Assembly (NCBI GenBank): GCA_036873135.1
Contig: JAPTYO010000002.1
Coordinates: forward strand, 50,648,204-50,712,203
From: Clarkia xantiana subsp. parviflora
Taxonomy: Eukaryota > Streptophyta > Magnoliopsida > Myrtales > Onagraceae
Direction of reading: 5' to 3'
Length of the DNA stretch: 64,000 nucleotides
Shown: piece after piece, positions 10,180 through 21,582 of the stretch
Numbering within the stretch: position 1 is the stretch's first letter
How the letters are laid out: every line of letters starts with the position of its first letter
Made by a program: the position numbers and the translations under genes
The notes under the pieces: model-generated
Database searches by the model: none
Told to the model about the DNA's origin: nothing
Seen by the model: the letters and a program-made list of their open reading frames with translations, nothing else

Positions 10180-11707
10180 GACTTGTTTGCTTTACGTGTT
10201 TGTTTAGAACTTCTTGTACCTCTTTTAATGTATTGTTGGATGTATGCCTTTATCTTGTAGACTTGGTGGGTATGTCGTGGACTTGTTGCTTGGATTTGAC
10301 TGGGGTGTTGCGCTTGTCATGTTAGACGCCTTGATTGTACCTGTTTCCTTATCATGTTATGTGTGTCGGATGAATTTGATTATGCATATTGTGGTTTTAA
10401 CGAAATCGTTAATGTTATTGCCCCCCTTGGCTATATTGGTTTTTGCCCTTGCATATGATCTTTTCTTCTAGACTTTCATTGTATAGAAGACCTGGTTAGC
10501 TGTGTCAATGAGACAGCTTGATGTAACCTTCTTTATTATGTGTCGAGATATTCCGACATGCTGTGTCAATGAGGCAGCATGTTCGGTATGCCCCCCTTTT
10601 TTGAGGTTGTAGATATGGATCATAGTTGAACTCGCGTTATGGATATTTCATTATAACTTGCGACGTACATTGCTGTGCCTCCTGGTCACAACGCATGTCG
10701 TTATGTGTTTCCCCGATAAATGATTGTCGCCTATGGTTTGCGGCCTATTTCACGTTATCTTGTATTGTTGTTCTCGTTATTGTATACTTGCGTTCGTATT
10801 CTCGGAGGTTGCCATGGCTAAGGCTTGGTGTTTTATGGTTGTTTGGATTGGGATGTGGCCGAATGTGTTTGGGTATGTTTGGTGTTGGTATGGAGTATTG
10901 GAAATGGGATATCGTTTATATACCAGCTGGTCTTGTTCATGCCTCTATTTGGTTTTCTTCCAATATAGGGCCTTTACGCTAGTTGGTGGTAATCCAACTA
11001 CGTTTTAACCTTCGCTTGGACATATTCCCAAGCAAGGCCAACGCGCTAAACTGGGTCTATAACCAGGTTAGGGTTGTTTATCCGTAACCCCTACCAAGTT
11101 TCCGGTTTAACATGGGGCCAACACGCTAGAAGGTGTGAACTCCTTCAAGGGTTGTTCCTTTAGAACCTTTACCCAGTTTCGCCCCTGGCGTAAAGGCCAA
11201 CACAACATCCAGTGGGAACTCCGGAGTGATTGGTTGTAGGCCACTGTCAGGTACAAAGTCCAGCGACAGGGCAAGATCTTAGGTGGTTCATTCTTTTTTT
11301 TTTTTTATGTTTCTCATTTTTACACCGGCCGGTTTTTGACTCTTTGTTCTAAAGACTATATTACAACTATTGGAATGACACGTATTGTTAGACTCGAATT
11401 CGTTGGAGTCTTTATGCTTGCTTGTTGGTCTTTGTTGCTTGTCTTGGTACCTGCTTTACTCATGCAAAAAACATACATAATTTCATTAGATGGCGGGGTC
11501 ATAACATGTTGGACATGATACTACAAAAGCTTGCATAGGAATGTAAACTACTATAAGCTCCACACATTGAGTGTTTTCTTTACTACATAGCTTAGCATAA
11601 TAATAAAAAAAGGATAGTGGACAAGTGCATATGGGTATGCCCCTTGTCGGGTGGTGGGGGGGGGGGGGGGGGGGGGGTTGGTGGATGTGTTTCATGCAGA
11701 GGGCGCG
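10180..11707. other. Spacer between the convergent genes of element A
   Basis: About 1.5 kb without recognisable coding sequence. It includes repeated phrases around GGCCAACACGCTA at 11036-11230 and a run of 22 G at 11656-11677. It separates the end of the plus-strand antisense gene from the end of minus-strand gag', so both transcripts should end here. Short plus-strand open frames at 10244-11518 have no recognisable composition or relatives in B and C. Confidence 0.5.
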
Positions 11708-12285
11708 TCATGCCTTAAAGTGGTTCAATTGTCCATGACAGACCATTGTCTCGATCTCGTCTTTTAGGGCGAGGCAGTCGCCGGTCTCATGCCCTCATGT
11801 CTCGTGATGTTCACACCACCTATCGAGATTTGGTCCGACGAAGGCTTTTCGGGGAAGGGTGGCTCGATGAGACCTTGAAGGTGCTCCCTGAATAGTTCGC
11901 CCACTCCGATTCTGAGCGGCGTGAAGTCGTAAGATGGTGTATAGCTTTCGAGTCTAGCCGTCTCATTGCTTGCCCTGTCGGTGTCGACATCCTCGTCCGT
12001 GTCACATGGATGTCCCATGACCTCTTCCCATATTAGTGTGCTTTCCTCCTCCTCCCACATCATTGCGAAGGCCAGCTTGTCCCTGAAATCTTTCATTGTT
12101 TGGGTTGTCATGATTCCATAGCCTCCTCCGAAGAACCTGCTTTTCTGGAATTCCAAGTTTCTATAGAAGGCTCGTATGACCTCCCCTGGGGTTGCGTCTG
12201 CCGCTGCCGCGTTCTTGCTAAACCTGCGAAAATAAGAACGAATACTTTCCCTTTTCCTTTGAACGACCGCGTCTATATTGATCAC
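11708..12285 (-). pseudogene. Second gag-like module (gag') of element A
   Basis: Follows the protease on the minus strand. Visible motifs: IRSYFRRFSKNAA, PGEVIRAFYRNL, YGIMTTQTMKDFRDKL, YDFTPLRIGVGELFREHL, then, after a frame change, WCEHHET, a TGA where Trp stands in element B, and GHETGDCLALKDEIETMV. The last part is a CX2HX4HX4C knuckle like that of the true gag. Elements B and C have the same order at the same place. Likely a duplicated gag C-terminal half; RNA binding is an inference from the knuckle. Confidence 0.7.
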
Positions 12286-12564
12286 GTCTCCTGTTATATT
12301 TGGGTTGTCTTGTTCCCCCCTCCTTTCTTCACGAGTCCCTGCATGAGGTGGGGACTCCTAGGGTACCTGCATAATGTCAACTTCGGTTGTCTCCTCCTCT
12401 TCGTCGTGTGTTGGTGCCTTCCTTGACGGGGTGAAGCATAGTAACCTACTTAAGCGTAGTGAGCATGTGAGGAATTTTGCTTTGCCCCTCCTTCGTTTCT
12501 TTTCCTTTCCCGTCTCTTCTTCTCCCTGTTCTTCTGGTATGTTGATCATATTGATCGAGGTGTG

Positions 12565-13140
12565 TCAGTGTGCCTTAGGCTTCATGGCATTTAGGTAGCA
12601 TCTACGAGCTGTCACTTGGTCGCCCAATACTTCACCTATTCCGTTTGGGGTTGGGAACTTCATTTTTTGATGGACTGTGGAGGCGATGATTCCTGTCGGG
12701 TTGATGGTCGTTCGGCCCAAGATACCATTGTAAGCCCCTAGTTCCTCTACCACCACGAAGTTGACGTTCACCTGGATTTGTGCCCATTGTGCCCCCATCG
12801 TGACTGGGAGCACGATTGTGCCCAAAGGGTAGGTTGTTGCACCTGCGAAGCTAACAAGTGGGAAGTTCACCTGTTTTAGATCTTGTCTCCTCTTTCCCAA
12901 TTTTTCGAGCACTCTTACATGTAGTAAGTCTGCCGAACTGCCCCCATCGACGAGGATCCTTTTGACGTCGAAGCCATCCACTTCCAAGGTGACGACCAAT
13001 GCGTCGTCATGCGGGTATACAATCTGCTCCATGTCTTTTCTCGAGAATTGGATGACCTCTTCCTCCTCGACCCTTGGGCGCTTGCCATAAAGTTCCATGT
13101 TAGTTTGGGAGGCGTATACCTCCCTGGCGTTTGATACTCT
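12565..13140 (-). pseudogene. Aspartic protease of element A
   Basis: Minus strand, gypsy-type retropepsin region. The active-site motif appears as ILVDGGSSADLL (near 12930-12960), the usual Tat-lineage form of D-T/G-G-S/A, and the C-terminal hallmark is YNGILGRTTINP. The region after it (FPTPNGIGEVLGDQ) is conserved in B, C and G. It ends at a TAG after KPKAH. A TGA just upstream (near 13145) separates it from gag in the same order as the gag-protease fusion of element G. Protease would cut Gag-Pro into mature parts in the virus-like particle. Confidence 0.8.
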
Positions 13141-13143
13141 TCC

Positions 13144-15040
13144 TCATGCGGCCGGTCCTCCGTGGATGACATTGATGGTTCCCCTTTTGATCGGGGGTGG
13201 GCGCTCGCCCACCTTCTCTTTTCCTTTGTTCTGAGTGCCTTGTGCTTGTGGTGTGCCTCCATTACCCCTTTTTCGATTGTCCACGAATTGTCGTAGCCCT
13301 CCTTGTCTGATGATGTGGTGTATGTTCGAGAGGAGGGTGTAGCATTCGTCTGTCGTATGTCCGTGCACTTCATGGTTATTACACCATTGGTCTAGCTTGC
13401 CCCCGATTGGTCTGTCCTTGTACCTTAGTGGTGTCTTCCAGATATTCATTTTTTTCATCACTCCTAAGATCACGGAGGGTGTTGCGTTCAGTGGGGGCCT
13501 TGTTGTTGGTTGGTTGGTCTCCCTCACGATGTTGACAGGTTGAGGCCTCTGTTGCTGTTGCATTGATGGTTGTTTCCATATTGGTGGCCTTCCTTCGAAT
13601 GGCTTGTTTTGCCTCATCGATCATCCAGCGTTCGTCTGGGGGAAGGTGTCCTTAACTTTCGGTTGTGCCTATCTCTCTCCAAGTCGATGTATTGTTTCAC
13701 GCGGGCTGCTAGTTCCTCCTGTGATGCTACTGGTTTTATCACCAATTTGTCTGCTAGGGCGCTGCTGTTCTTACCAAGGTTCCTGGTGAATGCCAGAACT
13801 ATCTCCCGATTCTCAAACTCCTCGTCGATATCTGCAATGTTTTGATTGAATCGGGTATAATAGCTAGCCAAGTTTCATCGTTACCTTGTCGTACATCATC
13901 CAGGGATCCTGCGCTTTTCCCTAGTTGCCGTTCACCCAAGTACCTTTGCAAGAAATTCTTCTTGAGGTATTCCGAAGAGGTGACGGAGTTCCTCAGGAGG
14001 CCGAAGAACCAATGTGCCGCTGGACCTGTTAAAGTGGCTGCGAACAATAGAGCGACTATGTTCTCATTGTGGGTTCTTCCGAAGAGCGCAGCCTCATGTT
14101 GTTGTATATGTTCCATCGGGTCCCCTTTGCCATTGTATTTCTCTCTTCCTACATTTAGACCATCCGGCACGTGGCTATGTATTATGTCCTGTGTGAATGG
14201 GTGGGATGCCTTGTCGCTGAGGACATGCATGGCCCTTCCCTTAGCCTCCGCCATCATTTTCGTTATTATTTCCTCCACCTCTTCTGAGGTCATTGTTGGA
14301 GGGTTTGTGTACGGAGTTGTGTCGGCGCCTACTCCGATTCTTGTTTCTCGTAACTCCTAACGTGGGGCTTGGAGTCCTCCGTTGTTTCCGACGTGGTGGT
14401 CATGTCCTCCCGGGACTTGGCGGTTATCGTCGTTGCCGGCGTGTTCCGCTTGTGCATGGTAGCCTCTACCATTCCCTGCACGTTGTTCATGTCCTGTCGG
14501 GGGTTGGGGGTACCCCTCTTCATGGAAGCCTTGTGGCGGTGGTACCTGTTCATCATCAAAAAACCGTTCGTTTCTTGGGGGTGGCATGGTCTCCTCATCA
14601 TGGTGGTTGTTTGCATCTCGAAACACCTGTCCTCCTCCTTGGGCGTAAGCCACTCTTGCATGGGGAACTTCCTGTGGTGGTATGTCATACCCATTCCGGT
14701 TGTAGAACCGGCTATCGTAGGATGAATGTCCATGTGAGATACCTGCGAAGGGCATGCCATATGGTGGGAAACCATAGTGAAAACCGTGTGGGGGCATCCC
14801 GTAAAGGGAGCTATGTGAGAAGGTCCTGCGATGTCTCCGTTCCACTCCTCCTGATTGATGCCGACTCCGTGGGGTGCTTGATGCCGACGATGCATCCACG
14901 AGCATATTCTGTTGTTGGTGTTGTTGCTCCGTCGGAGTGTTCTCCTGTACCTGTCCCTATACTTCGATGTTTACCCTTGGACGATCATCCTGTCCGTTGG
15001 GTGGCCGTTCCCTAGGTGGTGGTTCGCTTCGTGCGGCCAT
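13144..15040 (-). pseudogene. Gag of element A (broken)
   Basis: Begins at ATG 15040-15038, 50 bases after the PBS. Order: Pro/Gln/Gly-rich N-terminus, with a TAG near 14958; a frame break near 14330; the retrotransposon gag domain (YNGKGDPMEHIQQHEAALF, AAHWFFGLLRNS, FLQRYLGER); another break near 13860 (YYTRFNQNIADI continues it); and the knuckle QWCNNHEVHGHTTDEC with spacing CX2HX4HX4C near 13330-13390. The order matches the intact gag of B, so this is a decayed copy. Expected role: capsid and RNA packaging in cytoplasmic particles. Confidence 0.82.
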
Positions 15041-15069
15041 TCCTCGAGTGATCGTAAGGCTTTTTGTTC

Positions 15070-15090
15070 GAGTCACGCAGACGACGCCAC
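15070..15090 (-). other. Primer binding site of element A
   Basis: On the minus strand TGGCGTCGTCTGCGTG directly follows the 5' LTR. It differs by two bases from the TGGCGCCGTCTGTGGG of elements B and G. The first nine bases of that form complement the 3' end of plant tRNA-Asp. Confidence 0.75.
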
Positions 15091-16084
15091 TGTTGGATCA
15101 CGCTACCAATTGGTTCGGGTCGTGCGTAAACCAATCGGTCGGTATCCGACAGAAATGTATGAACCTGTAAAAATATCCGTCTTTGGAGTGCAATTCCCTT
15201 CGTAGGAATTATTTCCGCTTTGGCGATCCACCTAAAGACGTTGGGATATTGTCTTCATTCCGATATTCCACCTAAAGACGTCGAAGGTGATCCTTGTTCC
15301 GATGTTCCACCTAAAAACGCCGAAGGTAATCCTTGCTCCGATATTCCACCTAAAGACGTCGAGGGTAGTCATTGCTCTGATATTCCACCTAAAGATGACG
15401 AAGGTAGTCCTTGCTCCGATATTCCACCTAAAGACGTCAAAGGTAGTCCTTGCTCCGATGTTCCACCTAAAGACGTCGAGTGAGAGGGTTGTCATCGTTC
15501 TCCTATCTCCGATCTCCGTTATGCTCCGAGTACCTGCAAATGGACTACCGAGCACCAAAGGGGGGGGGGGGGGTGCTCGGTGAGCCCACTCCGATGCCTA
15601 AATAAGTATATGCTCTAGAGAGAGAAAGTCTAGAGAGAAGGGAGAGCAAAATGCATGAGAGCTCAAGTTGTTCAAATGAAATGGCAAGAGTCCTATTTAT
15701 AGGGCTCTTGGACCATTAGTCGACTAATCGCAAAATTAGTCTGTTAATCATGCATTTAACTAAGATAAGTAGGGATTAGGCCAAGCTAAGCATCAGAGGT
15801 GTGGGGAACGATTTTGGTAGTTCGGGGTATGCGCGGCCCGGAGGGGAGACCCCCGGGCCGAAAATGTTCGGTTAGGGGTGTCCTAACCGAACATTGTTCG
15901 GTTAGGGGGTCCTAACTGAACAATGTTCGGTTAGGGGGTGTCCCTAGCCGAACTTTGTCTCGTGGGTCTTTGGCGGTGATTTTCTCTAAGTTCGGGTTTT
16001 GTCGTGTGTCGGTCTAAGACCTTTTTGGGTCCGAGTGGTGAGAAAGTCGGGTCGAAACGGGTCTAAGTGGGTGTATATCAATCA
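15091..16084 (-). repeat. 5' LTR of element A
   Basis: 994 bases. Same order as the left LTR: 39-base minisatellite, G-loop hairpin (15548-15556 with 15572-15580), core at 15585-15603, palindromic TATA at 15685-15710. It is 77 bases longer than the left copy, mainly because the hairpin unit TTCGGTTAGG...CCTAACCGAA occurs three times (about 15867-15955) rather than once. Confidence 0.92.
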
Positions 16085-16281
16085 CTATTCAAAATAAAAA
16101 AGGGATGTAATTCTATTTGATTTGATTAGACAATAGCTCGTTGCGAAATAAACAATTCTAAGATATAAAATCAACGTTAAAGACTTTAAAGAGACATAAT
16201 CCTGTTTGATTAAAGTAGATAATAATAAATTAAAAAATCAGTAATACTGAGACATAAATTTTTTTAAAAAGTTTATGAACC
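16085..16281. other. AT-rich spacer
   Basis: About 200 bases of AT-rich DNA between element A and the relic LTR C1. It begins with the right CTATT duplication. No gene or repeat recognised. Confidence 0.6.
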
Positions 16282-16750
16282 TGTTGGATTAAGCCCGTCA
16301 AGGTTCGTCCGTAGAGTGCGCCTTCGAGGTCTTGATCCGTGAATGTGCTCGCCTTCTCCTTATGCTCCCGTAGACCTGCAAAAAGGATTGCGCCGGAGGG
16401 GGTGGTTTCCGGCGAACCCTTTCTGATGCCTAAGTAAGAGCTCGGTTTCTAGAGAGATAAAGTAGAGAAATGTCAGAGCATTTTTTATTCACTTACCTTG
16501 AATGAAGAATGTGGGGTGGTATTTACAGAGTTTGAGAATTTGGCCACGAGGGGCCCGCCGATGTAGGGTCCACGGAATATTCCCTTTACGATAGGGAGAA
16601 AGGGTATGCCTGTAGGTCGGGAGTGCGCAAATCTGGTGTGCGGACGTTGGAAATTTGGGGTGACCGTAGGTCGGGTATAGGTCACTCGAACGTCGGGGCC
16701 GACTGCTGGAGCGCGTCGGCCCCGGCCGACCGGACTAGTCCGACCCTTGG
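16282..16750 (-). repeat. Truncated LTR relic (C1)
   Basis: Starts TGTTGGATTAAG and carries the LTR landmarks in the order seen in A: a hairpin with a G-run (GCGCCGGA and TCCGGCGA, 16390-16415), the core CTGATGCCTAAGTA (16417-16436), and TAGAGAGATAAAG. It ends abruptly where the LTR of element C begins (16751), so C probably inserted into it. Its other half is not in the window. Confidence 0.6.
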
Positions 16751-17354
16751 TGTTGGGACCTTGACTGGACAGAAATTCGGGTCCTGGTGAATGCGCTTCG
16801 GGTCATCGAGGTAGCGGGTCTTCGCACGTGCCGGAATACATGCGTCTTCAGACACATGCACGAGGGGCAGTATCGCACACCACGCAGGGGGGGGGGTGTA
16901 GCGCGATGAGCCTTCTCCGAAGCTTAAATTAGAGTTGTAGAGAGAGAAAATTTAGAGAGAGGTCAGATCTTCGACGTTAACTTAGTTGTGAAATGAATGA
17001 TCAATGCCCCTATTTATAGGAAACCTTGAAATCAGACCGGGTTTTGAACGGTCCAACGTCGGTTTAATTGTGAAAAAGTGAACCGGACGTGGACGAGCAT
17101 GAAGTTAACGTCGGAGAGTCCGACAAGTGTCGTACATGCGTATGTAGGAGTCACACGCATTTCTAGGCGCTATCCGGATTCCGGTCCGGATTGTCTGGAC
17201 AATCCGGACGAGTCCTATGTTCGGGGTACGCACGCGTGTACCCTAGGCCTTTTTAGACTTGCGGTTGATTATTTTAGGACCGCTTAGTGGGTTTGACGTG
17301 TAGGCGAAGTCCGAATAATTATAAAACGAACCCGAATCGGACATATACCCATCA
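16751..17354 (-). repeat. 3' LTR of element C
   Basis: 604 bases, TGTTGGGACC to ATACCCATCA in plus reading. Landmarks: G-run flanked by ATCGCACA and TGTAGCGCGAT (about 16872-16907), core CCTTCTCCGAAGCTTAAAT (16911-16929), CCTATTTATAGG TATA region near 17010. The polypurine tract (minus strand ACTTGACTCGGGGCCAAA) follows at 17355-17372. The left flank CTTGG (16746-16750) would be one target duplication copy; the partner is lost. Confidence 0.8.
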
Positions 17355-17372
17355 TTTGGCCCCGAGTCAAGT

Positions 17373-19082
17373 AATTATGTGACCCTTTCTTGACTCTATT
17401 TTCGATAGAGTATACGTTCGATTTAAGTTCGGGTGTTACCTTGATGTGGACATACTGTCCGTCGGCGCGTGGGCCTCAATGTCGCGTATCCCGCCTTTTG
17501 TTTAATAAGAGTGACTATAAATGTTGACATGGTTAGCACAGCAAGTGTACGTATATGACATGTATATATGTAATGATGTAAGACTATGTATGCAACAGGG
17601 ACGTGAACGCTAACGTGTGTACGACCATAGTATATGCATGCACGTGCATAGACGTGTGACATACAATGTCATGATAGTAAACATGTAGATACGATCGATG
17701 TTATGTATATAATGACGGGGATGTAAGTATATGCATGCCGGGATCATGATAATAGATTGTGACATGAATATGTAAACGGGCATACGTGTAAGCATTCATG
17801 TGCGCGCGTGGGTGTGTATGCATACTCATGTGTTAATAACTCATACAAAAGAGTTAGAAAAAATATGGAGGAGATAGGGAATTATCCACATGTATATATA
17901 AAAGAGGAAAGTATGAAAATTCCTCTTCACTTTACCTCCACATTTCAAAATTGTCTTCTTCCTTTTCTTGAGGAGTAAGTGATTTAGCACCCAAGCCACT
18001 CACCCACCCACATTGTACCACCACCGGCCAACCACCACTCACTGGAGGGACCAGCGGCAGCAGACAGCACGGCGGCAAGGGCGCGGCGCACGGCGGAGAC
18101 GTGGGCGGAGCTACGGCGGGCTTCCGGGGGTCTAAAACAGGCGTCCAACCTCGATTTTTATGGTGATTTGGACTTTCGGGTTGATTAAAACCATTTCCAG
18201 GTATTTAGGCACATTTATTTGCCTCAATTTGATCAATCCTTATCTTGATTGAAACTTGACTATTCATGCCCACAAGGTGTTTCATGAAATGCCTAATACA
18301 ATTCAATATGGAAAAAAGAGCATGAAAATGGCTAAGTGTTTTAGCTCTAGTATGTATAGGATAGGAGTGTTACTTCCCATATTGATTGTCATTCTTGATT
18401 GCTTGATATGTTGGCGTGATATGCATGTATATACTTGATGGCATAGTGATGCTCGTAGCAATAATTGAATTTTGTATCTCCCAAGGTATGTATGAATGTA
18501 TCCATATCCTACATATGTTAGATAACATAGACACATAGATAATAATGTCATGAATATGTTTTGCATCAATTACCTTAGACATTCACCTTAGGCCATGCAC
18601 GTGGATGTAGATGCATGCAAGTGTACGTAGGCGAGCATAGGCATGCATGGATAAGTGTAGACACGCATGGTCATGTATAGACACATATACTTATGTGAGA
18701 ACGTATGTATGTGTGTGCGGACGTATGTAGTCGCGCGTGGGCGCGAGTAGGTGCACGCGGGCATATAGGTGCATATAGGCATACAAAATCGTGCATACAC
18801 ATATGTAAACCGTACAAGTGTTGGGACGAGGCCCTTACTGACATAGAGTTGCCCCCGTATAGAGGATGTTCGCTATGTAGTAGTTGAATACTTATAGGCT
18901 TATAAGTACGATGTTGCCCCCGAGCGGGGGGCGTTCGTTGTATTGTAGTAGTAGTTGTTGTCGTGATGAATATGTGCGCATGCGTTGAATAGATTATTGT
19001 TGTATACTTGTAGGAGTTGTAGAGTGAGGAGCTAGCGCGTCTGTCCTTAGGATTACCTTCTCGACTCACAGGGTTTATCAAT
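17373..19082 (+). promoter_or_regulatory. Promoter and leader of the antisense gene in element C
   Basis: No coding sequence. TATATATAAAA at 17893-17903 is the TATA candidate, followed by a pyrimidine-rich stretch and a GC-rich leader (18000-18130). The rest is AT-rich or alternates purine and pyrimidine (GTATGCATG type, 17520-17830 and 18590-18810). Two copies of GTTGCCCCCG...AGAGG-like repeat units lie near 18845-18930, the same unit that is repeated downstream of the gene. CTCACAG just before the ATG is a possible leader-intron acceptor. Confidence 0.5.
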
Positions 19083-21582
19083 ATGAGTAAGTCCCATATT
19101 CCAACTCCCTTAGTTAGACATTGTTCTATTTCGGATTCGGATCCTGAGTCGGAGGATCCGAAGTCGTCTGGGCCGGAGACTGTGGAGGATATATACTCTT
19201 CCCCCGAGTCGGAGCCTCACTCGGAATCGGGAGATCTTATCCAGACATTTGCTGGTAATGTGCTGGATCGAGACAATTATCAAATCTATGTCGATCGTTC
19301 TGGGCTTCATCTCTTGGTAGAGGCGTTCTTTCCCTTTGATGTCGTTAGGGATGCTGATGTGAGGACACCTACTGTGCCTCCGGCGGAGTTGTCTGCCGTA
19401 TGTACCTCCCATATTCGAGAGGGTCTGCGCTTTCCTTATTATCGGGACTTGCGTAGATTGTGTCTCTATTACAGGATTTCTCCTCTCGATCTTGCACCTG
19501 CCGGCATCCGGTATTGGGTTCACTTCCGAGTGCTATGCCATCAACAGTCGTGGCATTATCCGACTATGCTCTTCTGTTGCTTCTTCCGAATCCAGCGTCC
19601 GGACGTGTCTGGTTTGTGTTCCATTTCTGTCCGCTGGCCTTTGATGAAGGGGGACGATTTTTCTACCTTGGGACTGGGGGAGGTGAAGTGGGATGCTACC
19701 CTTCGCTCCGTTACTGCTGTCGACCGTTCCAAAGGCCATTGGAAGAAGCATTATTTCTTTACTAATGACATAGGGACAACCTGTCCTATCATTCACATTA
19801 CCAAGACTGATCCCATGCCAACCTTTCGCGAGTTTACAGAGTCGGACAAAGCAGGGATGAAGGTGATATACCGGGCGCACAGGGCGCGCACCTTTAGGGC
19901 TTTGCATCGCGTGATCTAGCGAGACTTGCGCGCGTCTGGGATTTACACACCTCCTTCGGGAGGTCCTTCAGTAATTATGAATCTTTATAACATCATTGTG
20001 TTGTGATGTAGGCCGGTGTCATGGAAAAACTTCGCGCTTGCAGGCGGGTTCTACGGGTGGTGCTGTTCCTCCCGTGCGGAGTGGCCGTACAGACGTTTCC
20101 AGTGTGCTCCAGGGCATGCAGCCTGGACGCGGGAAGGGAAGCACAGGTATGTTGTGTTTTTGTAGGATTGTTTTCCTTGTCTATGTATCACGTTTTTGTT
20201 CTTATCTTGCTTTGTTCCTTTTGTAGGTCGGTCCCCGCTCGTGACTGAACGTGTTGCTGCAGCTGATACTCCGCCTCGGTCTAAGGCGAGGCGTCCTGAC
20301 TTTGACGTGCGGCCCTCGAGCGATCCTAAGCACTCAAAGTCTGGAGGCGAGGCGTCGAAGACTCCCCTTAGCAAAGGGAAGGGAGTTGAAGGCCGGTTCG
20401 TACTCCCAGTATGTCTGCCCCCCGATTGAGGGACCGGACGTCGAAGGAAGGTACTCCCCGCTCATGTGTGTTGCTTGACTTTATTTCACTGCTATACTTG
20501 TCATATTTGCGTCTTTTTTTTATTCTTTGTGTATGTTTGTAGGTGTTCCACCCCTTGCTGCACTCACCCGTGCTGACTTGGTTTGTCATGAGAAGGACTC
20601 TACTGCTGGTGAGGAGTGGGCACCCTTTGCTGTTGGTTGACCCCGTTTCCCCAAGGAGGCCAGTCTGACTACTCCCGAGCTGGGGGTACGCATTCTTCAG
20701 CGGATTATCCCTCCTGGGGATCAGAGGGATTGTCCTAGGATGCGCATGCTTGTGCTGAGGGTGCGCTGGCTTGTCTTGCGCCTGTGAGTATTTCTCTTTA
20801 CTCTTTTGTAACTTGTATGTATGTTTTTCAGTGTTGTCATCACTTGTTTATTTTTGAGCTTTGTGTTACTTTTGTAGGTCGCTGCTCAAATGGCAAACCT
20901 TTCATCCTTCGTGATTGAACTCGCGGAGGAGAAGAAGGCACTCCAAGATAAGTGCAAGATCGCTTGTCATGAAGCGGAGAGCGCGAAGGAGAGAGAACAC
21001 TTCTTGGGTTCGAAGGTCGCTGATTTGAAGGCGGAGAGTTCTTCCCGTCAGGCTCGATTTGCTGCACTCGAGTCTGATCTTACTGCCCTTCAGAAGAAGG
21101 TTGTCGAGGATGGAGAGGCACATAGCCTTGCCTTGCAGGCTGTGAGGGAGGAGGTTCAGGAGGACAGCAAGGCTAAAAGAGTTGTAGAGTATAAAGCCTC
21201 CGAGTCTTATCTTGAGGATATCCGGGCAGGAGCCGATGAGTTGCTGTATGACTCCATTGAGGGTCTTATTGAGCATGTATATGCCCTTGCCCCCGATCAA
21301 AGCTTTGATCAATTGGGTCCGTATTCCACTTTTGTCGTTGGGCATGTTGTTGCTTTAAGTCTTAGGGACGGGATCGTTCCTCCTGCTGCTGTGGTGGATG
21401 CCACCCCGATTGTTGAGGCGAGTGCCCCTGCTGGTGTTGAGGCTGATACTCGTGAATACGAGTTAGTGTTTGATGATGATGGTGAGCCGCGTATAGTGGA
21501 GGGTACTACTCATGGTGAGGTTGTCCCGGGGGCATGTGGAGATGCCGTTGTTGTGGATGTCCCTGACGTGGCGTCAGGTTGA
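19083..21582 (+). pseudogene. Antisense gene of element C (Transposase_28-like domain, middle domain, coiled coil)
   Basis: ATG 19083. Exon 1 gives an acidic Ser-rich head and the core (EGLRFPYYRDLRRLCLYY, WVHFRVLCHQQSWHYPTMLF, WKKHYFFTNDIG). TAG at 19917-19919 falls where A and B continue. Introns by GT...AG and by alignment with A and B: 19971-20011, 20147-20226, 20451-20542, 20784-20877. Exon 3 reads SPLVTERVAAADTPP; exon 4 is the middle domain (LTTPELGVRILQRIIPPGD), with a TGA near 20638. The last exon (from 20878) is a coiled coil with EYKASESY and an acidic tail, ending at TGA 21580-21582. Two stops make it a probable pseudogene. Function unknown. Confidence 0.75.

Larger units (their letters stand above)
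4764..16084 (-). mobile_element. Element A: complete non-autonomous Tat-like gypsy element with gag, protease, second gag module and antisense gene
   Basis: 11,321 bases bounded by LTRs at 4764-5680 (3') and 15091-16084 (5'), flanked by CTATT on both sides (4759-4763 and 16085-16089). Minus orientation follows from the PBS beside the right LTR and the polypurine tract beside the left one. Order on the minus strand: gag, protease, gag'. No reverse transcriptase, RNase H or integrase motif is visible. An antisense gene occupies the 3' half on the plus strand. All genes carry stops or frameshifts, so the element could move only with proteins supplied in trans. Confidence 0.9.

Noticed and set aside
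10244..11518. Short hydrophobic plus-strand frames after the A antisense gene
   Set aside because: Not conserved in B or C and rich in Leu, Val and Cys as expected from T/G-rich DNA.
14293..15015. 240-residue plus-strand frame in element A
   Set aside because: Shadow of the Pro/Gln-rich gag N-terminus on the minus strand; no recognisable domain.
16282..17354. One long LTR
   Set aside because: Two TG starts, two hairpins and two core motifs show two LTRs, the first cut by the second.
19083..21582. DNA transposase gene
   Set aside because: The Transposase_28 name suggests a transposase, but I see no catalytic triad, and the gene always lies antisense in gypsy elements. No transposase activity is claimed.
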